The notes beneath the pieces are model-generated. The model ran no database searches. It was not told where the DNA came from and saw only the letters and a program-made list of their open reading frames with translations. This document shows, piece by piece, positions 47,761 to 60,319 of a stretch of DNA of 64,000 nt; within the stretch, counting starts at the first letter, position 1; every line of letters begins with the position of its first letter. The stretch spans positions 87,825,795 to 87,889,794 of the forward strand of contig NC_134843.1 of NCBI RefSeq assembly GCF_965363235.1, in the 5' to 3' direction. Source of the DNA: Mytilus galloprovincialis. Lineage: Eukaryota > Mollusca > Bivalvia > Mytilida > Mytilidae. A program made the position numbers and the translations under genes.

Positions 47761-48649
47761 AGCAACTACAAAAAACTGTTTCCCGGACTAATTTGGTCCC
47801 TCTAAAAATATTCTTTCACAGGTAAAACTCAAAATTTTATGCTTCCATTTTTGACAAGCTTGAGAGAAATTTTCTTCGAAAGTAAAAATCTTATGTTGTA
47901 TTTTGACAGCAGTCTTATTGCCTGCAAACTTTATGGTAAAGTGAGTTAAAAAAAATTTGAAAACAAATAATTTAAGCTTCTAGAAAGGTTTAAAGTTTCT
48001 TTAAAGAACCAAAAACAAAGGTTGTTTTATATATAATAATCAATTTTTTTTATATGTTTATGTGTAATGCATATTGTATACTTATTGACTGGATATGAGT
48101 GGAGTATTAAGTTTATTGTCCCTGTTGGTGCAACTATTGTCCTGAAGCGTAGCCAAGGGCAATAGTTGATTCGTAATATATAAAGCAGAAACCTAACCAC
48201 AACGTTTACTTCATAAATATTCTGAATTGCAAAGGCTACATCTTGATCTGACGTCAACCCACAATACAATATGTAAAAATCAACGCCATAACTCCCACGG
48301 TATTTTCAAAATCCTCCATCATCTCTGCATTGGAAATTCTACAAATATAAAGACGCTTGAGGTCAAATAGTTTCAAAGAGGACCAATAGTCCAAAACTAT
48401 TGACCTGTCCTATAGTTCAACGCTTGCAATTTGCTAAAAATATTTACAATATTTTATACTTATTTTATATAAAAAATGATAACTGAGTGTTAATAAATAT
48501 TTATATTTCATTTCAGGGGTTAAAGTTAATTCAAAGAATTGAAAATAAGGTTGGTTGATCCATTTTATTTTATGTCTTTATGTGTAATGTTTTATATGTA
48601 TTTCTTTTTCTTTTTAAGGTTTACCACAGACATTTAATTTATAATTTTA
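47761..48649. other. No gene recognised
   Basis: AT-rich. Contains TGACGTCAA at 48250 and an ACTATTG-rich stretch at 48130-48420 with imperfect inverted repeats, not enough for a call. Confidence 0.35.
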
Positions 48650-49193
48650 TTTTTGTTACAGATGCAGCTGGGAGGATGTTTCAGTCATAGACCTTGGATG
48701 GACTCCGTTGTAGCAGACTAGGGAGGGTAGCATATAGTTCTCGCAACGCTATACAATAGTAACAAGATCATTCTACTCTGAGATTGTTAAAGGGCCTGTT
48801 TGATGGAAGTGACACCAACATTCTCCAATTTTATTTTTGTTACAGATGCAGCCGGGAGGATGTTTCAGTCATAGACCTTTGGATGGACTCCGTTGTAGCA
48901 GACTAGAGAGGGTAGCACATAGTTCTCGCAACGCTATACAATAGTAACAAGATCATTCTACTCTGAGATTGTTAAAGGGCCTGTTTGATGGAAGTGACAC
49001 CAATGTTCTCCAAAACTACTAATTTATAAATTTTGTTTTTGTTACAGATTGGGACCAGAGGCAGATTTAGTCATAAACCCTGAATATGGCTTTTTAGAGA
49101 TCTGCTTCGATGGAATTGACAACAATTTTCTCAAATACATCACTAATCTTTATTATCTGTTTCCATTACAGAGTTCGTAGTCAGAGAATATAG
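48650..49193 (+). ncRNA. Duplicated exon-like blocks, putative non-coding transcript
   Basis: Four blocks follow TTTTTGTTACAG-type acceptors: from 48662, from 48846 (184 bp later, near-identical to the first), from 49048 (diverged, ending in a related GATGGAATTGACAACAATTT) and 49172-49193, which ends in TAG before a GTATAC donor-like site. The blocks contain stops in all frames near their start. The first two are a tandem duplication including the acceptor. Interpretation as exons is inference from splice-like signals; they could be a simple minisatellite. Confidence 0.4.
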
Positions 49194-49249
49194 GTATACC
49201 GTATTTTTAATGTCTTTTTTTGTCCCATGTTTGTAAGTTTGTCATAAAG

Positions 49250-50189
49250 AAATAGTATGTGGTATTAATGTCAATGGGATAAAACAGACGAAAATAAGTT
49301 TACCTTAATTAGTATGGATTAAGAAAGACAGACTACCCCATAACCATAAGAAAGGACAGGCAAAAGTATACAAAACACTAAACTGATAATTAAAAAATGT
49401 ACACCATCAAGCAAACCATTGATGAGGGATGAACTCAGGTGACCCAGGCCAGAAGTACTACTAGGATGATTATTTACTACCAGGACAGGACAGATGTGGG
49501 TATGTAATTGATATGTTAACAAATTTACAAATGGACAAAGTTAAGGGTGTTTATTCATTCATTCTTTCTTCAATTATAAATTTTAAATGTGACAAGATAA
49601 AGATGGCACATAATTTTAAAATATATATTTTTTTTAAATTATTACTCATTGTTTGTTATTTTGAAGTATCTTTATGTTTGACAAAATTTTAACTTCAATT
49701 TAATTTTTTTTAAAATATGCTCCATAATTTATTGAATTGATACACCATTTTTTTCACAGAAAATATTGGTTATTTATTTTAACATTCATGTGAGTCAAGT
49801 TAAGCAATGGATAATAATGACCTAGTTATACTCCTTGTAAACACTGGTATCTTGTCTTAGAGGCTTTAGCAAGGGGAGCTACCAAAATTTGTGTAAAAGA
49901 ATAAAGCTTTGACTCACTGAGTCAGAAAAATTCCTCATTTTAATTCCAGAGTTCTAATTTCAAATACATTTAAAAAATTTCATTGAGTGAAGGGGAGGTT
50001 ACTCATATGAAATGAAAATACAAATTTGAAAGAAATTAAACTACATGTATATGATCCAATATTGTGATATACATTTGTAAAGTAAGACCCAGGGATCATG
50101 CTCAGTGAGTTCATTTGTGTATATTTTTTTACATTAGGGAAGTTGAGTCAGTAGAGTGGGTTGATACAGGCATTTTGAAGAGGGTTTTT
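49250..50189. other. No gene; weak repeat wording
   Basis: 49258-49300 (ATGTGGTATTAATGTCAATG) is a very decayed relative of the GTGGTATGAGTGCCAATGAG family. The rest is AT-rich. Confidence 0.35.
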
Positions 50190-50579
50190 TTTCTAATACT
50201 ATATGCCATATAGGTCAACTATATTTGGTGTATGGAAATATTTTATGATCTTTGTCAGTCGCTCAGGTTTTGTTTGACCTTGACCTCATTTTCATGGTTC
50301 ATTGAACAGTGTTAAGTTTTTGTGTTTTGGTCTGTTTTTCTTAAACTATAAGCAACAGGTCAACTATATTTGTTGTATGGAAGAATTGTTAGCTGTACAT
50401 GTCTGCCTGGCATGGTTCATCTGCCCTTACCTCATTTTCATGGTTCATTGGTCAATGTTTAGTTTCTTGATTAATGTTAAGTTTACGTGAGAGTGTAATA
50501 AAGCTTTACATTTAGGACTATCAACATGATATCAATGATTAGTAATGAAGGCGAGACATTTCAGCGTGTGCACTCTTGT
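50190..50579 (+). repeat. Truncated copy of the ACCTTGACCTCATTTTCATGG repeat
   Basis: Two to three internal units (TTTGACCTTGACCTCATTTT at 50274) and the 3' end AGGCGAGACATTTCAGCGTG...CACTCTTGT at 50579, identical in wording to the end of the fuller copy at 53776-54887. It lacks the hairpin head and CGG run. Confidence 0.8.
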
Positions 50580-52609
50580 TATATGAAAAAGTCTTCATTT
50601 ATATTTGTTATAAATATTCACAATCAAATATTTTTTTTTTTAATTTCTAAAGGATTATGAGCAATTTTTAATTGTAAAAGTAAAAATCATTTGATTCATG
50701 ATAGCCAAGTTCATAACGCCTACTAAAAGAGTTCATTTTAATATACTCTTTCAATTCAGTAAAATATTTGTCCATAATAATCAAGATTTAAATTATGCGT
50801 TTATTAATGTGCAACAACATAAGAGCAAAATATAGAAGTTGGAGATTAACCCAGGGTATAACACCCCGCTTAATATTTAGGGTGTTAATCTGATATTAAA
50901 AGTTATCAATGCAGAGATGATGATAGTTGCAATAACTTCAGATGAGGTTTATCAGGTTATGATAAATTTCTTTGTATTTACTCCACTACGGACTGTTATT
51001 TGACCCAACGATGGACAGTTTTTTAACATTGTCTTTTTGGTTTATCAGTGCTTTTATGTGGGTAATTTTCAAAAGTAAAAAAAAGATACAATGTAGTTGT
51101 CAGATCGTTAAATCCCATAGTACTTTTAAACTATTTAAACTTGAGGTCTAGTGCATTCAAACTTCCAAAGCAAAATATTCTTTATCTTCAGTGTTTTGGT
51201 GAAGACTAAGCAAATATCAAAATGATCATTTCAGAAATACATTATGCTTTGAGCGCTGCGTGTCTTTACTAACATATAACAAAGTTGCTTATATCTTCTG
51301 TTTGTTTCAGTTGTTCTTTGGATGGTTCTTTGGTTTTGAGGTATTCAGGGTGTGGTATCATTTGAAGGAATCTATATATGTAATTCTGAAATGAAAAATA
51401 TTTGATATTTCTACAGTCGTAAAAAAAAAATCATATGTTAGAGCATAAAGCTGCTTTGAACTTTGAATCTGTACAATTTTCATACTTTCTTTAATTTTTT
51501 ATTTTCAAAATTTTCAAGTATATATCTTCAATCAAAATCTTAATTGTATTTGACCTATTATGATGCATTGGAAATGAAAAAGTAGAAAACGTATTCTCGT
51601 TTGTAAAGTTGAATTCAGGGGAAGTGGAAAATGATCCAATAATTTTTTTTTAAATATCCTTTGGCTTCTTCAAAAATTGTTTCTGGGTATATACATCTTT
51701 AAAGCACTGATCACTATCAAGATAATAAAGAAGTAAAAATACATTTTTATAACAGTCAAGCCATAACTAAAATTCTGTCAATGTAAATTTCAACATTGTC
51801 ATAAGCAAAATAGCGATAAACAGATTATCATTGGTCATCTTAATTCGATTGTTTTTCTCACTTTCGCCGTATTGGCTCAAGCGAGAAAATCAATCTTGTT
51901 AAGAGGACCAACAAAATCTAAAATGATTTCCATTACCCCAAAAAATTCATATTGAGTTATCAGAAACTATCATTATCTCCAAGAGTTATTTAACTTATCA
52001 ATCCTGAATGGCTGATATCTAACAGTAGTTATCTCCCTTTGCTTCAAGATTTCTTAACCGTGGGTTAATTTTTTACTCTCACCTACAACGCTAGGGTTTC
52101 ATCAAGACATTGAATGAGTACTTCATTATTATGAGACCATAATTGACAACTGTTATAAATGTTTTACTTGTTAATTCCATTTAACATGTGCTCATCATGA
52201 TTTGTAAAATTAAATTGTATAGAGTTTAAGCATTTCTAAGGTATTAAACTGATCTTAACCCTATCATACATTTTGAATTACAACATGTTTTAATTTGCTC
52301 CTTGGCATCAACCATTTTATCTTTTTCAAATTGTGTTATTACAATATAGGTAAAGCACTTGCCATCATAAAATGCTTAAAAATAAAATAAACCCATTATT
52401 GATTACTGACTGCAGCTATTTTTAGTTTGATCTTTTTTAATCTCATGACATGACCAAGAGACATCTGTGAGCTTTCTACCCGACTAATCCAGTCGTTATA
52501 TTCCAACTCACTATCGATCGCTACTGGACACTGACCGATAGAGGGCGCTGAATCATTCAAGTTAGTGAGATTTACTCTTTAACAGGGATCCAACATTAGC
52601 CTCACTAGT
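50580..52609. other. No gene recognised
   Basis: AT-rich spacer. Possible repeat words at 52500-52560 (CTGACCGATAGAGGGCGCTG) and 51870-51905. No coding frame. Confidence 0.4.
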
Positions 52610-52746
52610 TCAAAGTAGTCCCCCCTTTTTTTGGCCAATCAATGCATTTGAATGGGGACATATGGTTGGAACCCCCCTTTATCCTGGGTTAGGACACCCC
52701 CCCCCCCCTTTCCCCTTTTTTAAAATGAATGGATCCGCCCCTGTAA
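52610..52746 (-). mobile_element. MITE remnant (CAGGGGCGGATCC family), copy 2, inverted
   Basis: The right end reads GAATGGATCCGCCCCTG, the complement of the family head. CAATGCATTTGAATGGGGAC and TTTATCCTGGGTTAGGACAC match 46866-46996 in reverse. A C-run of 13-14 bases (52687-52700) is present. Confidence 0.65.
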
Positions 52747-53775
52747 CATAAGATCCTGTTCTAGACTTTGGGGATTTACCGTTAATCACTTAGAAATTAA
52801 AAGGAAACCAGTCTATTTTAGATTCAACTGGTTATCTGTTTTCATCTCCCAGTAGCAAAAAGGTGCTGATTCTTGCAAGTCTGTATTTTGGCTGCTTCTG
52901 GTTCTTATCCGTTTAAGGAACAAGTGATTCCGGAAAGTGCAGTAACCTTGCGTCAGTCTATTATTGTCAAGATATCAGTGATTTTCTTTCTTTTCCAAAA
53001 AAAGTCATTGGAAGTAATCTTACATAAAACAAATTTTGATATAACCAATCAAAAATGCTATCATAAATAATTTGGGAACAAACGCATCACTTTTTCAATT
53101 GTAAATTTTGGAACTATTTTTTCTTTCAAGTTTACTACTAAAGTTTAAAGTAAAAAACAGATTTATTGAAGTATTACGTGCCATTTGAGTTTTAAAATTA
53201 ATTTTTCTTTTAAAAAATCAGTATTTTTAACATTTCTTTTGGTTCACAATTTTTCTTTCTTAATTTTTTTTACTAAATCTAAAGATTTCATACTTAATAA
53301 TACCATGTTTGTATTTTTCATTTCAGCTTTTTCTTGTACCACTGAAACTTTACAGAAACATTGCACACATGTTGAAGTTGTGTACCTGCTTATATGAAAT
53401 TGCTTGAGGAATTTTCTCCCATATTCACTCAAAATTGTGATCTTGATGATTTTTTTCTCAAAATTTACGAAATGGTACTGATTTTGTGTAATCAACTCCT
53501 TCAGTTAGCGATCTAGATCTTTGAAATTTCAGTGCACATTGGACTATGGAATTTTTTGTTATTTTTTACCATTTCTACGAACTTGCGAAACTTTTAAAAA
53601 AAGTTAATGTTTTACTCATATCCTTGGAATTTCACAGAGAGTTTGCAAATCTATTGTGGCTTTAACAAATTTTTTGGAATATAAATGACTTCTATGTTCA
53701 TGAGTAGTAAACCTTAAAAGAAGATATTTTTTATAAAACTATGCTTCAAAATTTAAAAAAAAATGGTGATTTATT
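52747..53775. other. No gene recognised
   Basis: AT-rich spacer; several short open stretches have no recognisable content. Confidence 0.4.
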
Positions 53776-54887
53776 GTCGAGCCTGCAACTTTTGTTGCAG
53801 AAAGCTCGACATAGGGATAGTGATCCGGCGGCGGCGGCTACGGCGGCGGCGGCGGCGGCGGCGGCGGTGTTAGCTCACTTCTTAAAAGCTTTATATTTTA
53901 GAAGGTGGAAGACCTGGATGCTTCATACTTTGTATATAGATGCTTCATGTTACGAAGTTTCCGTCAGTCACATGTCCAATAACCTTGACCTCATTTTCAT
54001 GGTTCAGTGACTACTTGAAAAAAAAGTTCAAATTTTTTGTAATGTTGAATTCTCTCTTATTATATGTAATAGGATAACTATATTTGATATGTGCGTACCT
54101 TGCAAGGTCCTCATGTCTGTCAGACAGTTTTCACTTGACCTCGACCTAATTTCATGGATCAGTGAACAAGGTTAAGTTTTGGTGGTCAAGTCCATATCTC
54201 AGATACTATAAGCAATAGGGCTAGCATATTCAGTCTATGGAAGGACTGTAAGGTGTACATGTCCAACTGGCAGGTGTCATCTGACCTTGACCTCATTTTC
54301 ATGGATCAGTGGTAATAGTTAAATTTTTGTGTTTTGGTCTGTTTTTCTCATACTATATGCAATAGGTCTACTATATTTGTTGTATGGAATGATTGTAAGC
54401 TATACGTGTCTAGCGGGGGATGTCATGTGACCTTGACCTCATTTTCATGGTTCAGTGGTCAAAGTTAAGTTTTTGAGTTTTGGTCTTTTTATCTAATACT
54501 ATATGCCATAGGTCAACTAGATTTGGTGTATGGAAATATTTTATGATCTTTATGTCAGTCGCGCAGGTTTTATTTGACCATGACCTCATTTTCACGCTCC
54601 ATTGCACAGTGTTAAGTTTTTGTGTTTTGGTCTATTTTTCTTAAACTATCAGTAATGGGTCAACTATATATGTTGTATAAAAGCATTGTTAGCTGTACTT
54701 GTCTGCCTGGCACGGTTCATCTGACCTTGACCTCATTTTCAAGGTTCTTTGGTCTTTGTTTAGTTATCTTGGTTAATGTTAAGTTTATGTGATAGTTGTA
54801 ATAAAGCTTAGCTTTATTCTTAGGACTATCAACATAATATCAATGATTAGTATAGAAGGCGAGACATTTCAGCGTGTGCACTCTTGT
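53776..54887 (+). repeat. Dispersed repeat with hairpin head, CGG run and 145-bp tandem units
   Basis: Starts with the hairpin GTCGAGCCTGCAACTTTTGT-TGCAGAAAGCTCGAC (53776-53810), then a GGC/CGG run (53825-53868). About six tandem units of roughly 145 bp follow, each opening with TGACCTTGACCTCATTTTCATGG or a close variant (53985, 54134, 54290, 54429, 54577, 54721). AATAAAGC at about 54802 and the end CAGCGTGTGCACTCTTGT follow. The copy at 50190-50579 proves dispersal and gives the shared right end. Non-coding; the 89-codon frame through the CGG run (poly-Ala) is a by-product. Confidence 0.8.
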
Positions 54888-56169
54888 ATGTGTTTGTAAT
54901 GCTATTTCTATGCTGTACTTTTTTTTTCTTACATTTGTATAAGTATTTTCATATCAGATGTCTGGTAACTTATATAACAGCTATTATCTAGAGCTCTGTA
55001 AATAAAAAAAATGTAAAAATAGTTCTAACATATATACTTTTAATGAGTGGAAGAAATTGTAGGGTACAGAAAACATTTGATAAATTTTCAAAATAAGTTG
55101 CCTGTTTAATAGCACATCTGGTATTTTTTCAGTATTTTATAAATATATTTAATAAATTGTTTGTATGTAAAAATGTGAATTTCTTCAGTTGCCATGATTG
55201 TAAAACAAAAATGAGATGCTTTGGAACATTCTGGTGACTATTGTTTTTTTTTATAAAATACAATGGAAAGGACATTTCATTACTTGGAAAAAATGGATTC
55301 AGTGAACTGATCAGCATAAAAACCTATGATGGAAAACTTTTCAAAGCAGCCTGGATATCAGCTCCAAGGAAGATGGTCAATTAATCTTCAACCAAGTTTG
55401 AGGCTTTACCAAGAAAATAGGAAGGCAAGTTTATTTAAGTCAAACTGTTTCTAAACATTATCATAAAAAAAGTTAAATAATGCAGACAACACCCTACTAA
55501 TTTTCTGCATGTAAAACACCATTGATGAATTAGTTTTCAAGTTTCATAATTTAACTTACCAGGTACTGGAACCAGACTTTCTAGTAAAATATCAATAGTA
55601 AATTCTAGGGACAGCCTATACTAGTATAGTATAGAAAGTCTGTGTAAATTTTGAGTACTCAAATTTCAAGTGGAGTCAAGTACAATTAACAGCAATATTT
55701 GTCCCTTCAATGGGAGATAACTTTAAAATTTGCACATGATTTTTGTGCAGTTAAAATTCCAAACAAAACCTTGACTTTATTATGTTAAGTTTTCTGTTTT
55801 AGCCGGATTGATAATTAATACTTGCAATAAATTAATGATATTTTGTATAAAGTTACATTTCTATCAAATTATTTGAATTAGCAATGTTGGTATCCATCAG
55901 ATTTTTTTTATTTTCTGCTGCTAGGCAACACATCTCTGTGTCAACAATTTATCTTACAAACTTGTGTGGATACTATTGTGAACATTTTGTAGGAAATCAG
56001 AACAATATATAGAAACATTTATATTTACGGAGAAATTTATAAAATATATAATGTGTCAATCATAATTTCTTTTTAGGTTCTTCTGTGGCATGTTTTCATG
56101 GTGTGGGAATAAGACTTGGTGGTCTAATACAGCTAATACAAAGGTATGTACCAGTGTGTTAGTCCTGTT

Positions 56170-56345
56170 TAAAAAAAGGGATTTGGTGTGATTGCTAATG
56201 AAACAACTCTCCATAGGAGACCAAATGATACAGAAATTAACAGCTATAGTTCAGTGTAAGGGCCTTCAACAATGAGCAAAACCCATACTGCATAACCAGC
56301 TTTAAAAGGCCCAGAAATCACAAATTTAAAACAATTCAAATGAGA
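56170..56345 (+). repeat. Dispersed repeat copy (GTGGTATG...CAATGAGAC family)
   Basis: TTTGGTGTGATTGCTAATGA, GAGACCAAATGATACAGAAA, CAACAATGAGCAAAACCCAT. Lies in the B-C intron of unit 1; absent from the same place in unit 2. Confidence 0.7.
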
Positions 56346-57383
56346 AAACTAATGGCCTAATTTGGTGCTTTATGTTTGTGTGCATTTGGGTATAAATATT
56401 TGAACTTTTAATGATCTGATTTGATTATGTAAAAGTTTGTTGGGATGCTGAATTGCTGTTCTCAACTTCTATTACATATTTATAGACTCTATTTAATTTG
56501 CCACTGGACGTAAAGTAATCAATAATCAATAATTCAATCTATGTAATATACATACAGTATACCAAAAATGATCCTTTTAAACAATTTTAATGACTAAGCA
56601 TTTGATATTTCAGATTAGCATCACAGCTTGTCTGTAAGGATTGAAGCTGGGAGTGGGCATTGGAGCTGACTTTTATGGTAAGGACCAATACAAAAAAAAA
56701 ATATGTGAAAAAAGAAATATGTTAGACATCTACCAATGATTTGTGTTTCATCCTTTTCCTAATAAAGACTGGTAGTTCAAAAGTTATATCAGCAAATCAC
56801 TTTTAAACAAAGTAAGAGAAATGTTTTATGCATCATGATTATAATGATCAGTTTTTTATTATTTTGCATTTGCTATTGTTTCAATTTTCATGTTTTGTCA
56901 GTTACGATTAAGTTTACATATTTCTTTTTCAGATATCTGTGGCTGCATAAAATGGCTATGTGATTTCACTGTAACAGTAAAGAATGTAAATCAGACTATT
57001 TTTGTTTATGTTGAGAAAATGTTCAGGATTAAAAAAAAAAAATTTTGTACAGGTTCTCCATTTTCAATAAGATTGGAAGTTGTAGGTTAACTTTTCTTTT
57101 AAATTTTAAATATTACTTTTTATTTTCTGTTCATACTCATGTCTTGGCAAAACACTTTCAGTAGTTTAAGAATGGAGAATCTTTAAAAAAAAAAAAAATA
57201 AATAAAAAAAAAATAAAAAAATTTATAATAAAATGTTTAATTGTTGAAATGTATTTTTTTTTTGCAAAGTGATGTATATATTTTTCATCTTTTTGTTATT
57301 TTTAGCTGACTGTAATAAACGGTATATTTTTTAAAGAATATTTTACAAGAAGCATAGTTGAAGAATATCTTGGATGAAAGTAG

Positions 57384-57560
57384 ATTGATTGATTTTTGGT
57401 GTTTAACTCCACTTTCAGCATGATTTGTTATATCCTGGTTGTCAGTTTTTATTTGTGGAGACGGCCAGAGTGGCAGGTGAAAACATCACCTCTAACAGCT
57501 AAACTGGCAACTCTAGTCAATTAAGATTGAAGTTAAACACACCTACCTAGTGATACTGTA
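57384..57560 (-). repeat. SINE-like repeat, tail orientation reversed
   Basis: GATTGATTGATTTTTGGTGT-TTAACTCC, then TGGAGACGGCCAGAGTGGCA and a decayed right part. The first phrase is the complement of the (ATCA)n tail of the copy at 37212-37425. Confidence 0.55.
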
Positions 57561-59272
57561 GTTAAACTACTTTGACCATTTAGCTGCCATTATTCCATCA
57601 GCACTAAATATGTTATTGAAATGTGCTGGATTTTTGTAATTTAATTATTTATTTATTTTGATTACACTATATGTTATTTGTTATATATAACAAAGATGTG
57701 TGAAATTTAGGTCAAAGGGAGGTAATTTATTATACTATGTTTAACTTCAAATATTTCAAATTCCCTCAATGTTAGATTTTTATTTACTCTGATACTCACA
57801 TATATGCACTTTTGTACATATCAGATATTTTCTAGATAATAGAAATGTGAAGTGGGAAAAATTATGTGTCAATAAAATTATTTGGTTAAATTTTTTAAAA
57901 CGGTTATTACTGGTAAATGATGTGCATCTGATATTTTTTTATGTATGTTACTTTATTTTGTAAAAACAAATGGACACAACATAGATTGACAATACGATAA
58001 TGAGGAGAAAGACCTTGGCAGCCAAGAGAACAGCTCTTTGGAAGATGGTCAATTAAATCTTCAACCAAGTCTGAGGCTTTACCAAGAAAACAATAAGGCA
58101 AGTTTATTTTAGCAAAGATCTTTTAAGATAACAGACCCTTTTGAAATATTGCATTTAAAACACCATTGATGAATTAATTTACTAGTTTTTAAACATTTAA
58201 AGATACAAGATACATGAACAAGATTTTCTAACAAAACATCAATAGTAAATCCTTAAAATAGCCATTAAACTTGAAGAAAAGACTAGTACAATTTAAACAT
58301 GATTTTTTTCATTCAATGGGAGATAACTTAGTAAAATATTCATATATATTTTTTGTGCAGTTAAACTTCAAATTTTTGACTTTTTTAAAACTTTTTTATC
58401 CTTTATATTGATTTAAAAAAAATATTGATTTTATACAACCTGCAATAAGAAATCAGAACAACATTTAGTAAATTTTAGATCATCGGTAACATATATATTA
58501 TTTTATGAAATAATAAATTGTCAATTTTGATTCTTTTTCAGGTTCAATCTGTGACATATTTTCATGATGTGGGAATAAGACTTGATGGTCTGATACAGCT
58601 AATACATAGGCAAGTACCAGTATATTAGTCCTGTTCTGGAAAAAAATCTGAAATGTACTATAAATATTTTATGGAAAAATTAGATTTGAATGTTGAAAAG
58701 AGTGTGTACAGAAGTCTACTCGTATTATTATATCAGTAACCAAATAAGGGTAAAGTTAAGGATCTGAATTGTTTACATAAAAATTCGTTGGATTGTTGGA
58801 TTGCTGTCTCGTCCATATGTTCTTGACATTTATTACACATTTAAAGACTATTTCTATTTAATAATTTGCCACTGGACCTTAAGCAACCAACAACCAATCA
58901 TTCAATCTATTAAAAATACATACCAAAAATGATCTTTTTAAACAATCTTTAACGACTAATAATTTTATTTTTCAGGTTAGCATCACAGCTTGTCTGAAAG
59001 GATTGAAGCTGGGAATGAGCATTGGAGCTGACTTTTGAGGTATGAACCAATATATAAAATCATCCATGAGCATTTTTAAACCCAAGATTTTTATTATGCA
59101 TAGATGTAGATCTTACATATTTATGTTTTCTTTACTTATAATTAAATATACAATCTAGGAGGTATAAAGATACATAAAAAAGTCAGAAACTATAATATGA
59201 AATCTTGTAATTTCTGTTATTTTGTTTTCTGTAGTTGTCCCCATGTAGTTGTCCCCATATATGAAAATATGT

Positions 59273-59455
59273 AAATGTGGTATGTATGGCAATGAGACAG
59301 CTATCAACAAGAGACCAAATGATGTGGATGTAAGCAACTAAATGTCACCCTATGCCTTTAACAATGAGCAAAACCTATATTGTATAGTTAGCTATAAAGG
59401 TTCAACATGACTTAATGTTAAAAACAATCAAGTATGTTAATAGCCTGACTATAAA
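59273..59455 (+). repeat. Dispersed repeat copy (GTGGTATG...CAATGAGAC family)
   Basis: AATGTGGTATGTATGGCAAT, AAGAGACCAAATGATGTGGA, ACAATGAGCAAAACC and AGTTAGCTATAAAGG. Diverged from the copies at 5141 and 56170. Confidence 0.7.
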
Positions 59456-60319
59456 ACAATGTTAAAGATATTTGTCAAGGCATCAGCCAATAATTTGTTT
59501 TTCATCCTTTTATTGCTAAGAAATACTGGTACTTTATGTCAATAAATCACTTTATAACAAAGAAAAAGAAATGTTCTATACATTATAATTGTAATGCTTA
59601 GTTAATTATAACTGTTTTGCAATAAATATTATTTCAATTTTCATGAGTAATGTATATTTCTTTTTCAGATTTCTGTGACTGCATAAAATGGTTGTATGAT
59701 ATAACTGCAACAGTAGAGAATGTAATTCAGACTATTTTTGTGTATACTTGAGAAAATGTTAATAACTTTTTAACAAAAAAAAAAAATTATGTAAAGATTC
59801 TCCATTTTCAACAAGATTGGAAGTTGTTGGTAAATTACAAAAATTCTTTCTTTTTTCTGTTAATACTCATGTCTAATCAAAACACTTCCAGCAGTTTAAG
59901 AATGGAAATTCTGAAAAAAAAAAAAAAAAAAAAGAAATAGAAAAAGAAAAAAAAAGAAAAAAAGAAAATAAATTAAAATGTTCAATTATTGAAATGTATT
60001 TTTTTTTGCAAATTGTAATGTATATATTTTTGCCATCTTTTTGTTATTTTAGGATTTGAGATACTTTCAATTTTTATAGGTTACTTTATAGCTAATGCAA
60101 TTAAATCTGCAGATGTAAATATTCCCACTAAAATTCTTAGCAAAAGTTTTTCCTTATTTTTGTTTTTTAAGCAACATTTCAAAATATCTTACCTCTCAAA
60201 CGTATACTAAAAAGATGGATAATAGTCTTTAGTAAATATACATGTATCCCCTTACATCCTTTTCTTTTATGTTAATTTAATATCTTAAAGATAAGGTTTT
60301 TATATTTTACTACCGTGTG

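Larger units (their letters stand above)
54925..57790 (+). ncRNA. Unit 1 of a triplicated multi-exon non-coding locus
   Basis: Exon-like blocks: A ending 55424 (before a GCAAGT donor), B 56077-56143 (TTTTTAG acceptor, GTATGT donor), C 56614-56677 (TTTCAG, GTAAGG) and D from 56933 (TTTTTCAG). Block C has stops in all three frames within 36 nt, so the spliced product is not a protein. The blocks recur in the same order and spacing in unit 2. The intron carries a dispersed repeat (56170-56345) and a SINE-like tail (57384-57560). Being a transcript is an inference from conserved splice signals. Confidence 0.5.

Noticed and set aside
53741-54010. Poly-alanine protein over the CGG run
   Set aside because: The CGG run lies in a dispersed non-coding repeat; the frame is incidental.
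57905-57935. Intronic C/D-box snoRNA (AATGATGT...CTGA) in the putative host gene
   Set aside because: C- and D-like words are only about 10 nt apart and are not kept in the other units.
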